Shown: positions 56,190-63,998 of the stretch, in pieces
Numbering within the stretch: position 1 is the stretch's first letter
How the letters are laid out: each line of letters starts with the position of its first letter
Source: an uncultured Pelagibacteraceae bacterium
GTDB taxonomy: Bacteria > Pseudomonadota > Alphaproteobacteria > Pelagibacterales > Pelagibacteraceae
DNA length: 64,000 nucleotides
Direction: 5' to 3'
NCBI GenBank assembly: GCA_902578265.1
Contig: CACHCA010000001.1
Span: 148,795-212,794, forward strand
Position numbers and translations under genes: made by a program
Notes under the pieces: generated by a model
Seen by the model: the letters and a program-made list of their open reading frames with translations, nothing else
Databases searched by the model: none
Told to the model about the DNA's origin: nothing

Positions 56190-56425
56190 AATTTCGTAAT
56201 AACCATTGCGGACGTGGGGGCAGTACCCACCACCTCCACCATTTACAACTTATGGGGGTGAACTAGATTCGACGAGTGACTAAAGGCTATTCTTTCGTTC
56301 GGAATTGTTCCTCCGAAAAGGGCTAATTTATAATTGCTAACGAAAGTTACGCACTTGCTGCTTAATTAACTTTGTTAATTAGGTAAACGGGGTTTTGGGG
56401 CACCTGGCAACAGAACGCCCCTTTT
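56190..56425 (+). ncRNA. ssrA: Transfer-messenger RNA, permuted two-piece type
   Basis: The gene is circularly permuted as in alphaproteobacteria: the acceptor piece comes first. Its T-arm (stem GTGGG 56214-56218 with CCCAC 56226-56230), 3' acceptor strand CACCTCC (56231-56237) and encoded ACCA end at 56241 are clear. A 12-base intervening loop is then followed by the coding piece starting GGGGGTG (56254-56260), which pairs with CACCTCC. The tag reading frame at 56336-56365 encodes ANESYALAA and a TAA stop. The 3' pseudoknot region with GGCAACAGAACGCCCC ends the gene. The 5' boundary is approximate. Confidence 0.95.
56406..56424 (+). repeat. Attachment-like core copy A at the ssrA 3' end
   Basis: GGCAACAGAACGCCCCTTT forms the last bases of the tmRNA gene and recurs downstream at 57106 exactly (19 of 19) and, in part, at 58390 and 60985. 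It marks the left boundary of the island and would be the chromosomal attachment site. Confidence 0.75.
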
Positions 56426-56428
56426 TAC

Positions 56429-56965
56429 TTAGTTAAGTTTCATTTCATCAAAAATATTCTCTGGGAATTCTATTTCCACAACCTTCCACTTTATTCCAAT
56501 TCTTTTAAAGTGAACTGGAATTTCTTCTCCATCAGTTTCTAAATTTACATGGAAAGAACTTAAACCATCAAAGTTCATTATTGAAATTCCCCCAATTAAT
56601 GTTCCTAAATTTGGTTCTGGTATTTCAGACTTTTTATCAGATTTTTGTATTAACAAACTTAATCCCTCAGGGTTAATATATGTATCAATGGCGTAGTCGA
56701 CGAATTTACTTGCAAGACCTGTAACTAAAATTCCAAGTTCACCTAAGTCTTTAAATTCTTTTTCATTTGACATTTTATCAAGTAGATTGGCGTTAAAAAA
56801 ATCTTTGAAATTTTTTTTTACTTCATCCCATTCAATATAATTTTTACTCAATTGTTTATCATTGTAATATATTGACTTATGGACTTGATGAAATGAATAC
56901 ATTGCACTGAAAATATAAAAAAATAATAAAAAAATTGGTAAAATTATTATTGATAATTTTTTCAT
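56429..56965 (-). CDS. DUF2939-like exported protein (first cassette cargo)
   Basis: The 178-residue product has an N-terminal signal or anchor helix (IIILPIFLLFFYIFSAMYSF). A body resembling DUF2939 proteins follows (HKSIYYNDKQLSKNYIEWDE, and a later GGISIMNFDGLSSFHV). The function of that family is unknown. Its stop lies 4 bp from the ssrA 3' end, so it would converge with and depend on tmRNA termination. It is the only gene between core copies A and B. Confidence 0.65.
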   Translation of the reverse strand: MKKLSIIILPIFLLFFYIFSAMYSFHQVHKSIYYNDKQLSKNYIEWDEVKKNFKDFFNANLLDKMSNEKEFKDLGELGILVTGLASKFVDYAIDTYINPEGLSLLIQKSDKKSEIPEPNLGTLIGGISIMNFDGLSSFHVNLETDGEEIPVHFKRIGIKWKVVEIEFPENIFDEMKLN

Positions 56966-56987
56966 GAATAAATATTAATCAAATTTA

Positions 56988-57061
56988 CAATGAAGTATAA
57001 GATCAAAAAAACTAAGTGAAAACAAAATAAGTCTTTCTGGCAATGAAGTTTACAATGAAGT
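56988..57061 (+). repeat. Three CAATGAAGT repeats beside core copy B
   Basis: Exact copies lie at 56988-56996, 57041-57049 and 57053-57061; the last two are 12 bp apart. They precede TGTGCTAT (57082-57089) and core B. The same nonamer occurs beside core D. Confidence 0.7.
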
Positions 57062-57105
57062 GTATTGATAAAGTAAGCAAATGTGCTATTTTTTATCTTA
57101 TGCCG

Positions 57106-57124
57106 GGCAACAGAACGCCCCTTT
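57106..57124 (+). repeat. Attachment-like core copy B
   Basis: GGCAACAGAACGCCCCTTT is identical to the end of ssrA over 19 bases. The flanking GGGC/GCCC allow a small hairpin with the AACAGAAC loop. It separates the DUF2939 cassette from the first lyase cassette. Confidence 0.75.
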
Positions 57125-57170
57125 ACCAACGGAAACCGTTATTCCAACTCAAATATCAAATTAAGAACAG

Positions 57171-57203
57171 CACGAAGTTTTACACGAAGTTTACACGAAG
57201 TTT
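57171..57203 (+). repeat. Three CACGAAGTTT repeats at the left end of cassette 2
   Basis: Copies lie at 57171-57180, 57183-57192 and 57194-57203, 11-12 bp apart. The same decamer recurs at the right end of this cassette (58254-58344). A small inverted repeat AACGG-AAA-CCGTT lies nearby at about 57129-57141. Confidence 0.7.
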
Positions 57204-57259
57204 GAAGTCTAGTTCCGAACCGTTATAGTCGCATTTGCAAGTATAACATTACATCTAAA

Positions 57260-58237
57260 TCAATCAAAATACCCTACTTCTATATTATCATAATAAATTA
57301 TATGAGTATTTTTCGATTCATCGCGATAGGGTCCAAATCTTGAAACAATTTGCTCATTTGGATCTAGATCATTGTCGTAATTAAATTTCTCGATAATTTG
57401 TTTTCCATCTATTTTGATTAAGCAATATCCATCACCTCTACCTAATTTAAAAATAAATTCTACTCTATGCCACTCACCATCATATATATTAATTTCTTTC
57501 GGAGTTTCTGTATGGTTACTAATTTGAAATTTTTTTGATGTTCTCTTATTATCATAATCAACACAAGTTGCTGCACCACCTTTATGAACATAAAAAGCAA
57601 ATGGCGGACTAAATCCTGGAAATTTACCACCATCAAATTTTACTTGGGAGATAAGTACTCGTTTCTCGTTAATAAATAAATGAGAACTATTTGCTGGTAA
57701 TTTAAAGTCATAAGATAACTTAATAATTTTATCTCTTTGTATAAGTTTTTTACCATCAACTACATAAAAACCCCATTCCGCTCTTTCTGTACCATGCCTC
57801 TTATTCCCATCCGATTGTCTAGTACCTGGTTTTATTGATATAATCATTTCTTCATCTATTATCTTCATTGAGTTTGTAAATGCTTTCCAATAAGGTCCTG
57901 AGGGATTGAAATATTCAAATTTTTTAATATTTTTTTTTATTTTTTTAAATATAAATTTCTTTGAAAAATCTTCAAAAAGTACAGATTTGTATTTAGAATA
58001 ATCAATTTGCTTCTTTGATTTATTTTTGATTAGATCGACTTCTAGTATTTTTGCTTTTATCTCTTCTTCAGAAAATAACTTTAAATTTTCTTTATTGTAA
58101 CAATAATTTGGTTTTGATGACCAAGATGAAGAGTTATCGATCTTACCAAGACATCTTTTCCAATCTATATTAACATCACCCAGTAGAGTTGAGGGAGAAA
58201 GAAAAAAAATAAAGATTATTAAAACTAATTTATTCAT
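57260..58237 (-). CDS. Exported polysaccharide-lyase-family protein (heparinase I/alginate lyase-like jelly roll)
   Basis: The 325-residue product has a signal peptide (about 1-20, ending LLGDV). From about residue 125 it has a jelly-roll region with the hallmark GTERAEWGF, ISQVKFDG, EWHRVEFIFKLGRGDGYCLI and YYDNIEVG segments. These are typical of the Polysacc_lyase (PF14099-type) family. It could cleave uronic-acid-containing polysaccharides by beta-elimination; I cannot confirm catalytic residues. It is the only gene between core copies B and C and is a distant paralog of the protein at 59787. Confidence 0.72.
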   Translation of the reverse strand: MNKLVLIIFIFFLSPSTLLGDVNIDWKRCLGKIDNSSSWSSKPNYCYNKENLKLFSEEEIKAKILEVDLIKNKSKKQIDYSKYKSVLFEDFSKKFIFKKIKKNIKKFEYFNPSGPYWKAFTNSMKIIDEEMIISIKPGTRQSDGNKRHGTERAEWGFYVVDGKKLIQRDKIIKLSYDFKLPANSSHLFINEKRVLISQVKFDGGKFPGFSPPFAFYVHKGGAATCVDYDNKRTSKKFQISNHTETPKEINIYDGEWHRVEFIFKLGRGDGYCLIKIDGKQIIEKFNYDNDLDPNEQIVSRFGPYRDESKNTHIIYYDNIEVGYFD

Positions 58238-58253
58238 TATACGAAGAATAATA

Positions 58254-58344
58254 CACGAAGTTGAAAGTCAAGAAATCGGCAAAATGAGTAAAACACTACA
58301 CGAAGTTTTACACGAAGTTTTACACGAAGTTTTACACGAAGTTT
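58254..58344 (+). repeat. CACGAAGTTT repeats, including four perfect 12-bp tandem units, beside core copy C
   Basis: Copies start at 58254 (partial), 58299, 58311, 58323 and 58335. The last four make a tandem array of CACGAAGTTTTA with a period of exactly 12 bp. AGTGTTAT (58352-58359) and core C follow. Confidence 0.85.
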
Positions 58345-58389
58345 TAGAAAAAGTGTTATATTCTGTATATTATTAATCAAGGGACGAGA

Positions 58390-58404
58390 AACAGAACACC
58401 CCTT
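58390..58404 (+). repeat. Attachment-like core copy C
   Basis: AACAGAACACCCCTT differs from the ssrA end by one base (G to A). The flanking AAGGG and CCCTT can pair around the AACAGAA loop, so the hairpin character is kept despite different flanks. Confidence 0.65.
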
Positions 58405-58416
58405 GCTATTCTGTAT

Positions 58417-59772
58417 TTACTTGCCTTTTTTAATTACTGAGTATGCGATTTTTTTCCAATTATAATTTTCATGTATTGAATTAAGGACTATTATTCTAGA
58501 TCTATCAAAATCTATAATAACATCTTGACCACCATAACCGCTCATTCCCATTATTGATCTTTTTTTCATTCCTGAATAACCTGTATGAAAAAAACCAGCA
58601 TAAAATTTTGTACCAGCAAAAGAACTTGTTAACTCAAATCTTTGTTCAAAATTTCCTTTAGGAATTCTATTTTTGTAAATTTTTTTTAAATATTTTCCCA
58701 TACAAGTATCATTCTGCCAATCATCAAGTATACTTTTTGCTATTCGAAGATAATCATATCGAGTAGCAAAAAACATATTGTGAACAATACCTAATTCTTT
58801 TTTCATATTAGGAGTTTTAAAAAAATATACGCTTTTTTCTATTTGTGCTTCGTTTTGAAAAATATCTTCTAATAGATTTTCAAAATCATTTCCCGACTTA
58901 TACGAAATATAATTTAATAATAAGTCAGGTAAAAGAACATTATAATTATATTTCGATTTGGATTTTTCTAAATTATGCATTTTAGTCATTCTTTCTAAAG
59001 TTGTCATGGCATGTATTTCACCAAATTTGAAATTGCTTCTATCAATATATTTTTGATCACCTGCCTTCATATTTAATAAATCAATTATTTTTTGATTTTC
59101 ATAAAGCGTATTTTTTATTAAAGGCCAATCATTTAATCTACTATCCACACTTTCAATATAACCTCTGCATATTGCATGACCCATAACATAAGAAACCATA
59201 CTCTTACCAACAGAATTGGATCTTAACTTAGTTTCGTTATCTATAAAATTACCAAATCGGTCTTTAGGAGATATTACATCAACTGTAATTTTACCATCCT
59301 CATAAAGTAAATAACTGAGAAGAGCAGTTTTATTCATTTCTTTTTTAATAGAATTGTTCTCTTTTAAATTTGATTTAAATTTATAATATTTACTTGAGGG
59401 TTTAACTTCATAGGTATCCCATTGATAAACCCTTGGGTCTGACAGAAAATGAGCATGTTGATATTTATAAAAATAGTAAAGCAACGTATCAAAATCTGGA
59501 CTTGCTTTTTCAGGAATATTCCATTTCTTATAAATTTTTATATTTAAATTATTTTTGAATCTGAATTGATCACACTTATTAAAATACCATAAATGACTAT
59601 ATATTACCGCAGTCTTACAAACTTCACTCCATTCTTTAGTTACATACTCATAATGACCATTATCGTAAAGCCACTTATTGAATTTTGATATAGAAGGCAT
59701 AGCATGGTCTTTTCCTAAAACTATATTTTGCCACAGGAAACCTATAACCACGATCGCTAAAAGTTTTTTCAT
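58417..59772 (-). CDS. Exported serine hydrolase of the beta-lactamase/PBP-like family
   Basis: The 451-residue product has a signal peptide (about 1-20, ending VLGKD). A serine hydrolase core (about 170-450) follows with the SVGKSMVSYVMG motif carrying the SxxK nucleophile and a later YNYNVLLPDLLLNYI block in the place of the YxN motif. A C-terminal FYAGFFHTGYSGMKKRSIMG segment lies near the third motif. It resembles class C beta-lactamase-like esterases and amidases; the substrate is unknown. It pairs with the lyase gene 14 bp upstream, so both are likely co-transcribed. Confidence 0.75.
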   Translation of the reverse strand: MKKLLAIVVIGFLWQNIVLGKDHAMPSISKFNKWLYDNGHYEYVTKEWSEVCKTAVIYSHLWYFNKCDQFRFKNNLNIKIYKKWNIPEKASPDFDTLLYYFYKYQHAHFLSDPRVYQWDTYEVKPSSKYYKFKSNLKENNSIKKEMNKTALLSYLLYEDGKITVDVISPKDRFGNFIDNETKLRSNSVGKSMVSYVMGHAICRGYIESVDSRLNDWPLIKNTLYENQKIIDLLNMKAGDQKYIDRSNFKFGEIHAMTTLERMTKMHNLEKSKSKYNYNVLLPDLLLNYISYKSGNDFENLLEDIFQNEAQIEKSVYFFKTPNMKKELGIVHNMFFATRYDYLRIAKSILDDWQNDTCMGKYLKKIYKNRIPKGNFEQRFELTSSFAGTKFYAGFFHTGYSGMKKRSIMGMSGYGGQDVIIDFDRSRIIVLNSIHENYNWKKIAYSVIKKGK

Positions 59773-59786
59773 TTATTCTTTTTTCT

Positions 59787-60746
59787 TTAATCTAAATTAT
59801 TATCTAGAGTTTTTTTATCTGAAACTACAATAAAATCATCAAAATGAATAGATTGATCAGGATATTCAACTCCAATTCGTTTTCCTGAGTCTCTATAAAT
59901 GCCTATTCTTATATAACTTCCAGTGTAATTTCCTTTCCAATCATATGTAATACCTTCGTAATTAAATATTGGTTTGTTATCTTTAAAAATTTTAACGAAA
60001 CCATTTTCACTCTTTGTGTTAAAGACTCCAATTTTATATGTACTCCACTCACCTTTATTTGTAATTTTAAATGATGTATTTGGTGTTAGTTTAAAATTAT
60101 TTTTTGTCGTTTTTTCACCTCTATTTTTTGTTTTAAATGCAAACCAGTTATAATCTTTTTTTTTATATTTTGCTCTTATGCCGTGCATATCACTTTCCTC
60201 TTGGTTCCAAGATTTACCAGCATTTCCTCCAGTGTCACCTCCTACGTCCAATACATTTCCGTTTTCATAAAATCTTATTCCTACAAGAGGACTCCTTTTC
60301 ATAGGTTCATGCTGGTTTTTAAATTGAAAAAATAATACCCTATCGTCTATATGAGTAAAATCTTTAGGAAGTCTTGTTTTAAAACCAATCCATATTTCTT
60401 TATTTAAAGTTCTTTTTTGCTTTGTCTGAAATTCTGCTCTTTCTGTTTCTTTTCCTTTTTTTTTATAAGGATCATTATTCCATCCATGTTTAACTGTAAC
60501 TTCAAGATACTTATTGCCATCAAAATCTTTTTTAATTTTAAATGGTTTTAAACCAGCGCCCTTATCGTTGATTGTTAATTTTTTTAACTTTAATTTTCCT
60601 TCTTTTTGTTTTTCAAAGTCCTCAAAGAAATTCCATGGCGACTTTACCTTTTTATCTACATAATCTGGAACAGGCACCTTTTCCCAACCATAGGCAGTAA
60701 TTGAAAATGATAAAATTAAAAAAATTATTAATAAAATTATTCTCAT
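59787..60746 (-). CDS. Exported polysaccharide-lyase-family protein
   Basis: I use the ATG at 60746 (MRIILLIIFLILSFSITAYG), which begins a clean signal peptide; the longer frame starts inside the palindrome at 60766. The roughly 319-residue product has the same family hallmarks as the lyase at 57260: KETERAEFQT, DRVLFFQFKNQ, WSTYKIGVF and SIHFDDFIVV. It probably acts on polysaccharides in the periplasm or outside. It forms cassette 3 with the serine hydrolase gene, between core copies C and D. Confidence 0.72.
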   Translation of the reverse strand: MRIILLIIFLILSFSITAYGWEKVPVPDYVDKKVKSPWNFFEDFEKQKEGKLKLKKLTINDKGAGLKPFKIKKDFDGNKYLEVTVKHGWNNDPYKKKGKETERAEFQTKQKRTLNKEIWIGFKTRLPKDFTHIDDRVLFFQFKNQHEPMKRSPLVGIRFYENGNVLDVGGDTGGNAGKSWNQEESDMHGIRAKYKKKDYNWFAFKTKNRGEKTTKNNFKLTPNTSFKITNKGEWSTYKIGVFNTKSENGFVKIFKDNKPIFNYEGITYDWKGNYTGSYIRIGIYRDSGKRIGVEYPDQSIHFDDFIVVSDKKTLDNNLD

Positions 60747-60765
60747 TATGAAAGAATATAAGAAT

Positions 60766-60805
60766 TTTATTAAAACAAATAAATACATTTATTTGTTTTA
60801 ATAAA
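60766..60805. repeat. 40-bp perfect palindrome with 19-bp arms
   Basis: TTTATTAAAACAAATAAAT (60766-60784) and its exact reverse complement (60787-60805) are separated by AC. It lies just before the lyase start at 60746. It could be a bidirectional terminator, an operator or a cruciform; the arms contain only two G/C pairs. Confidence 0.85.
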
Positions 60806-60872
60806 TTGAAATATTAATTTTAGTACAATTTCAGGGTCTAGGGTACGATAAGAGAATAATTGCCCCCGATTT

Positions 60873-60937
60873 CAATGAAGTTTCAAAACAAGGTTTGGGA
60901 CAAAAATTAAAACTTTCAATGAAGTCCTCAATGAAGT
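60873..60937 (+). repeat. Three CAATGAAGT repeats beside core copy D
   Basis: Exact copies lie at 60873-60881, 60917-60925 and 60929-60937, the last two 12 bp apart, as beside core B. AGTGTTAT (60948-60955) and core D follow. Confidence 0.72.
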
Positions 60938-60984
60938 CTTTCAAAAAAGTGTTATTTTCTGTTATAAAATGGTTTAAGGCGTAA

Positions 60985-61000
60985 AACAGAACGCCCCTTT
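60985..61000 (+). repeat. Attachment-like core copy D
   Basis: AACAGAACGCCCCTTT is identical to the ssrA end over 16 bases. GGCGT to its left can pair with ACGCC inside it. It is the last copy seen and probably marks the right boundary of the stacked cassettes. Confidence 0.72.
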
Positions 61001-61016
61001 AATTGTAAATTATATT

Positions 61017-62048
61017 TTACAATCTTCTAGGGATATCAACAGTATCGCAACCTGCACAAATAGGAACAAGCGCTCTTGAAGTATTTATTTTTTCTCTATA
61101 ATCAAAATATTCTTTTGAGTACCAAACATCCTCTAAATTTCTATCTTTAATATTCCCAACGACTTCTTTTGCTAAAGCGTCATTGCAACATAACGAAACA
61201 TCACCATTAACTTGAATGTTGAGCGCTACAAAAGGATATATACATGAAATATCTAAAGTTTTAATCCATCCTCTATTATTAGCTTGTCCTGCCCTAGTAT
61301 CCAAAATATCATTTTCTAATCTCATCCTAAATTTTACTTTATCTTTATAGATTTCTTTATCAGACATGTGCTCCATAATTCTTTGAATATTTTCATGCCA
61401 TTCCAAATTATCATTATAATTATCAATTAACAATTCATCTACATTGTTAATGATCTTCTCGAATCTTTCGACATTTAAAGGAGTACCATTTGAAAGTATT
61501 GAAATATAGGAATCTGGTAAATATCTCCTGACAATTTCTGCAAACTTATATATTCTTTTATCCAAAAATGGTTCATTGTTTAAAGATAATGTTACCATTC
61601 CTTTATAATTTAAATCATATAGATTAAGAATTATTTTCTTAAATAAATTCTCGTCCATTAAAATATCTTTTCTAGGATCGTCAAATCTGTTCACAGGACA
61701 AAACGAACAGCCACCATTGCACTTACTAAAAGTTTCAATTGAAATTATATCAAATAAAGGAAGTTTTTTTTTTGTAAGTGAATTTATTATATTTTTAACT
61801 TTTTCTTTTAATACAAATTTAACTACTAATCTTCTCTTAAAATTTTTTATGTATTCAAATAAACCTAATTTAATCAATCCTTTTCTCAAAAGTCTTTTGA
61901 ACAATGAGGTATTATAATAATCAATCCTATAACCTTCTTTATTGTAATGAACAAAAAAGCCCAATCTGGTTGTTTTCAAGTCTTTTTTATTTAAATTTTT
62001 TTCAGAAAAATGATTATGACCTATTTGGTTATGATTATCTTCAGACAT
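61017..62048 (-). CDS. Radical SAM protein with SPASM-like C-terminal cluster domain
   Basis: The 343-residue product has the radical SAM Cys motif in SKCNGGCSFCPVNRF (CxxxCxxC, about residue 112), a TIM-barrel-like middle part (LSLNNEPFLDKRI, ISILSNGTPL) and a C-terminal CCNDA plus CAGC pattern typical of SPASM auxiliary clusters. The first 90 or so residues are basic and unassigned. No precursor peptide or partner enzyme is evident. It lies right after core D on the minus strand, outside the repeated cassettes or at their old edge. Substrate unknown. Confidence 0.85.
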   Translation of the reverse strand: MSEDNHNQIGHNHFSEKNLNKKDLKTTRLGFFVHYNKEGYRIDYYNTSLFKRLLRKGLIKLGLFEYIKNFKRRLVVKFVLKEKVKNIINSLTKKKLPLFDIISIETFSKCNGGCSFCPVNRFDDPRKDILMDENLFKKIILNLYDLNYKGMVTLSLNNEPFLDKRIYKFAEIVRRYLPDSYISILSNGTPLNVERFEKIINNVDELLIDNYNDNLEWHENIQRIMEHMSDKEIYKDKVKFRMRLENDILDTRAGQANNRGWIKTLDISCIYPFVALNIQVNGDVSLCCNDALAKEVVGNIKDRNLEDVWYSKEYFDYREKINTSRALVPICAGCDTVDIPRRL

Positions 62049-62137
62049 ATTTTAATAAATAACTAAAGTTTATTATATTATAAAAATGAATTTTATCTCA
62101 TATTTTTTATGATGTAGAAATATGATAAATAATAAGC

Positions 62138-62509
62138 TTATTTTATAAATTTATATAAATTCGGCTTAAAATAATTTGGTCCTTTCATTACTTTGCCTAA
62201 TTCGTTATATATGGGTTTTCCATTTTCATCTAATTTACTCATATTCGAATTTTGGACCTCAGCAAAACACTTATCAAGATTAATTCCAAACGCGTGACCT
62301 GCTCCATAGGTAACATAAAGAATATCGGTTAATGCATCAGCAATTTCAACTATATTTTTTTTATTTATTGCATCTTGTAATTCATCCAATTCCTCTTTTA
62401 TTAAACTTAGTCTTAATTTGTTAATTTTATCAGTGCTTAAAGATGGTCTCAATTTTACCTCCTGGCCAAAAGTTTTCATAAAAGTACCAACTTTTTCAAA
62501 ATTTGTCAT
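62138..62509 (-). CDS. MazG-like nucleotide pyrophosphohydrolase
   Basis: The start at 62509 (MTNFEKVGTFMKTFGQ) is decided by the ribosome site AGGAG 7 bases upstream; the longer frame would run into fumC. The 123-residue product has the all-alpha NTP-PPase acidic motifs EELDEL and EIADALTDILYVTYGAG. It ends SKLDENGKPIYNELGKVMKGPNYFKP, as in MazG-like and HisE-related house-cleaning enzymes. It probably hydrolyses a nucleoside triphosphate or similar substrate. Confidence 0.85.
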   Translation of the reverse strand: MTNFEKVGTFMKTFGQEVKLRPSLSTDKINKLRLSLIKEELDELQDAINKKNIVEIADALTDILYVTYGAGHAFGINLDKCFAEVQNSNMSKLDENGKPIYNELGKVMKGPNYFKPNLYKFIK

Positions 62510-62562
62510 TTTGCTCCTATAAGTTATGAAGTTTTTAATATATAAATATTTTGAAACTATCA

Positions 62563-63951
62563 ATGAAATTTCGTAAAGAATTTGACAGTATCGGATCAAT
62601 AAACGTCCCTAACGAAAAATATTGGGGTGCATCAACACAAAGGTCAAAAAAATATTTTGACATAGGTGAATTTTTAGTTCGACCAATATTGATTAAATCT
62701 ATTGCTATAATAAAAAAAGCTGCTGCAAAAGTTCATTTAAAAGATAAACAAATTTTACCTAAAATTTGCAGAGCAATAATCTCTGCATCAAATGAAGTTA
62801 TTTCAGGAAAACTAAGTGATCATTTCCCATTAAAAGTTTGGCAAACAGGATCTGGTACCCAAACAAACATGAATGTAAATGAAGTAATCGCTAACAGAGC
62901 AATAGAGATTTTAAAAGGAAAAAAAGGGTCAAAGAAACCAGTTCATCCAAACGATCATGTAAATAAATCTCAATCCACAAATGATGTTTTTCCAACTGCA
63001 ATGCATATAGCCATAGCTATTGAAACAACAAATAAATTACTTCCATCATTAAAATTACTCAATAAAGAACTTAAAAAAAAAGTCTCAGAATTTAAAAATA
63101 TTATAAAAGTTGGAAGAACGCATCTACAGGATGCTACTCCACTATCCTTAGGTCAAGAGTTTTCTGGTTATCAATCTCAAATTGAAGAGAGTATTAATAG
63201 AGTGAGTATTGCATTGAATGAAATTTATTTACTCGCACAAGGTGGAACTGCTGTTGGAACTGGAATTAATAGTAAAAAAAACTTTGATAAAAAAATAATT
63301 AATGAAATTAAAAAAATTACTAAATTACCATTTAAACCAACAAAGAATAAATTTGCTGCACTTGCGGCACATGACGAAATAGTTAATTTTTCTGGAACAT
63401 TAAATACAACAGCAGTAAGCTTAATGAAAATTGCTAATGATATAAGGTTTCTAGGGTCTGGCCCAAGAGCAGGATACGGAGAGCTTATTCTTCCTGCAAA
63501 CGAACCAGGCTCATCTATTATGCCAGGAAAAGTAAATCCCACACAATCAGAGGCAGTTACTATGGTCTGTGTTAAAGTAATTGGAAACCACAATGGAATT
63601 ACGATGGCTGGTTCTCATGGACATTTTGAATTAAATGTATTTAAACCCTTGATCGCCCACAACATATTACAATCTATTGATTTATTGTCAGATAGTATTA
63701 AAAACTTCGCAATTTTTTGTGTTAAAGGTATCAGAGCAGATAAATCTAAAATAAAAGAATACCTGGATAACTCTTTAATGCTTGTGACCGCACTTGCACC
63801 TTTTATTGGATATGACAACTCAGCTAAAATAGCTAAATTAGCTCTCAAAAATAAAACAACTTTGAGACATGAGGCAATAAAATCAAAACTTATAAACGAA
63901 AAAGATTACGATCGAATTGTCAATCCAAAGAAAATGATTTATCCAGCATAA
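62563..63951 (+). CDS. fumC: Class II fumarate hydratase
   Basis: I use the ATG at 62563 ([16 protein letters not shown]); the longer frame starts with TTG. The 462-residue product has the FumC N-terminus ([18 protein letters not shown]), the [18 protein letters not shown] block, [30 protein letters not shown] and the superfamily signature [16 protein letters not shown]. It converts fumarate to malate in the TCA cycle. It is divergent from the MazG-like gene across 53 bp. Confidence 0.97.
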   Translation: MKFRKEFDSIGSINVPNEKYWGASTQRSKKYFDIGEFLVRPILIKSIAIIKKAAAKVHLKDKQILPKICRAIISASNEVISGKLSDHFPLKVWQTGSGTQTNMNVNEVIANRAIEILKGKKGSKKPVHPNDHVNKSQSTNDVFPTAMHIAIAIETTNKLLPSLKLLNKELKKKVSEFKNIIKVGRTHLQDATPLSLGQEFSGYQSQIEESINRVSIALNEIYLLAQGGTAVGTGINSKKNFDKKIINEIKKITKLPFKPTKNKFAALAAHDEIVNFSGTLNTTAVSLMKIANDIRFLGSGPRAGYGELILPANEPGSSIMPGKVNPTQSEAVTMVCVKVIGNHNGITMAGSHGHFELNVFKPLIAHNILQSIDLLSDSIKNFAIFCVKGIRADKSKIKEYLDNSLMLVTALAPFIGYDNSAKIAKLALKNKTTLRHEAIKSKLINEKDYDRIVNPKKMIYPA

Positions 63952-63965
63952 ATTTTAAAAAATTC

Positions 63966-63998
63966 TTTAACAAAATTTCTAAAAGTTACTTTGTTAAA
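63966..63998 (+). terminator. Possible hairpin terminator of fumC
   Basis: TTTAACAAA (63966-63974) and TTTGTTAAA (63990-63998) form a 9-bp perfect inverted repeat 14 bases after the fumC stop. The window ends directly after it, so the presence of a T-run cannot be judged. Confidence 0.4.

Noticed and set aside
56120..56242. N-terminal extension of ThyX
   Set aside because: The extra 41 codons run through the tmRNA acceptor piece and lack homology; the ATG at 56119 gives a normal ThyX.
56966..57259. A further gene between core B and its neighbours
   Set aside because: The small frame at 57043-57228 runs through the repeats and core and looks like chance; no ribosome site or homology was seen.
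58299..58346. CRISPR-like array
   Set aside because: The units are 12 bp with no spacers between them and no cas genes are present.
62526..62575. Additional GAAGT arm-type repeats before fumC
   Set aside because: TGAAGTTT and CAATGAAAT occur near here, but they are imperfect, not 12-bp spaced and lack a nearby core copy.
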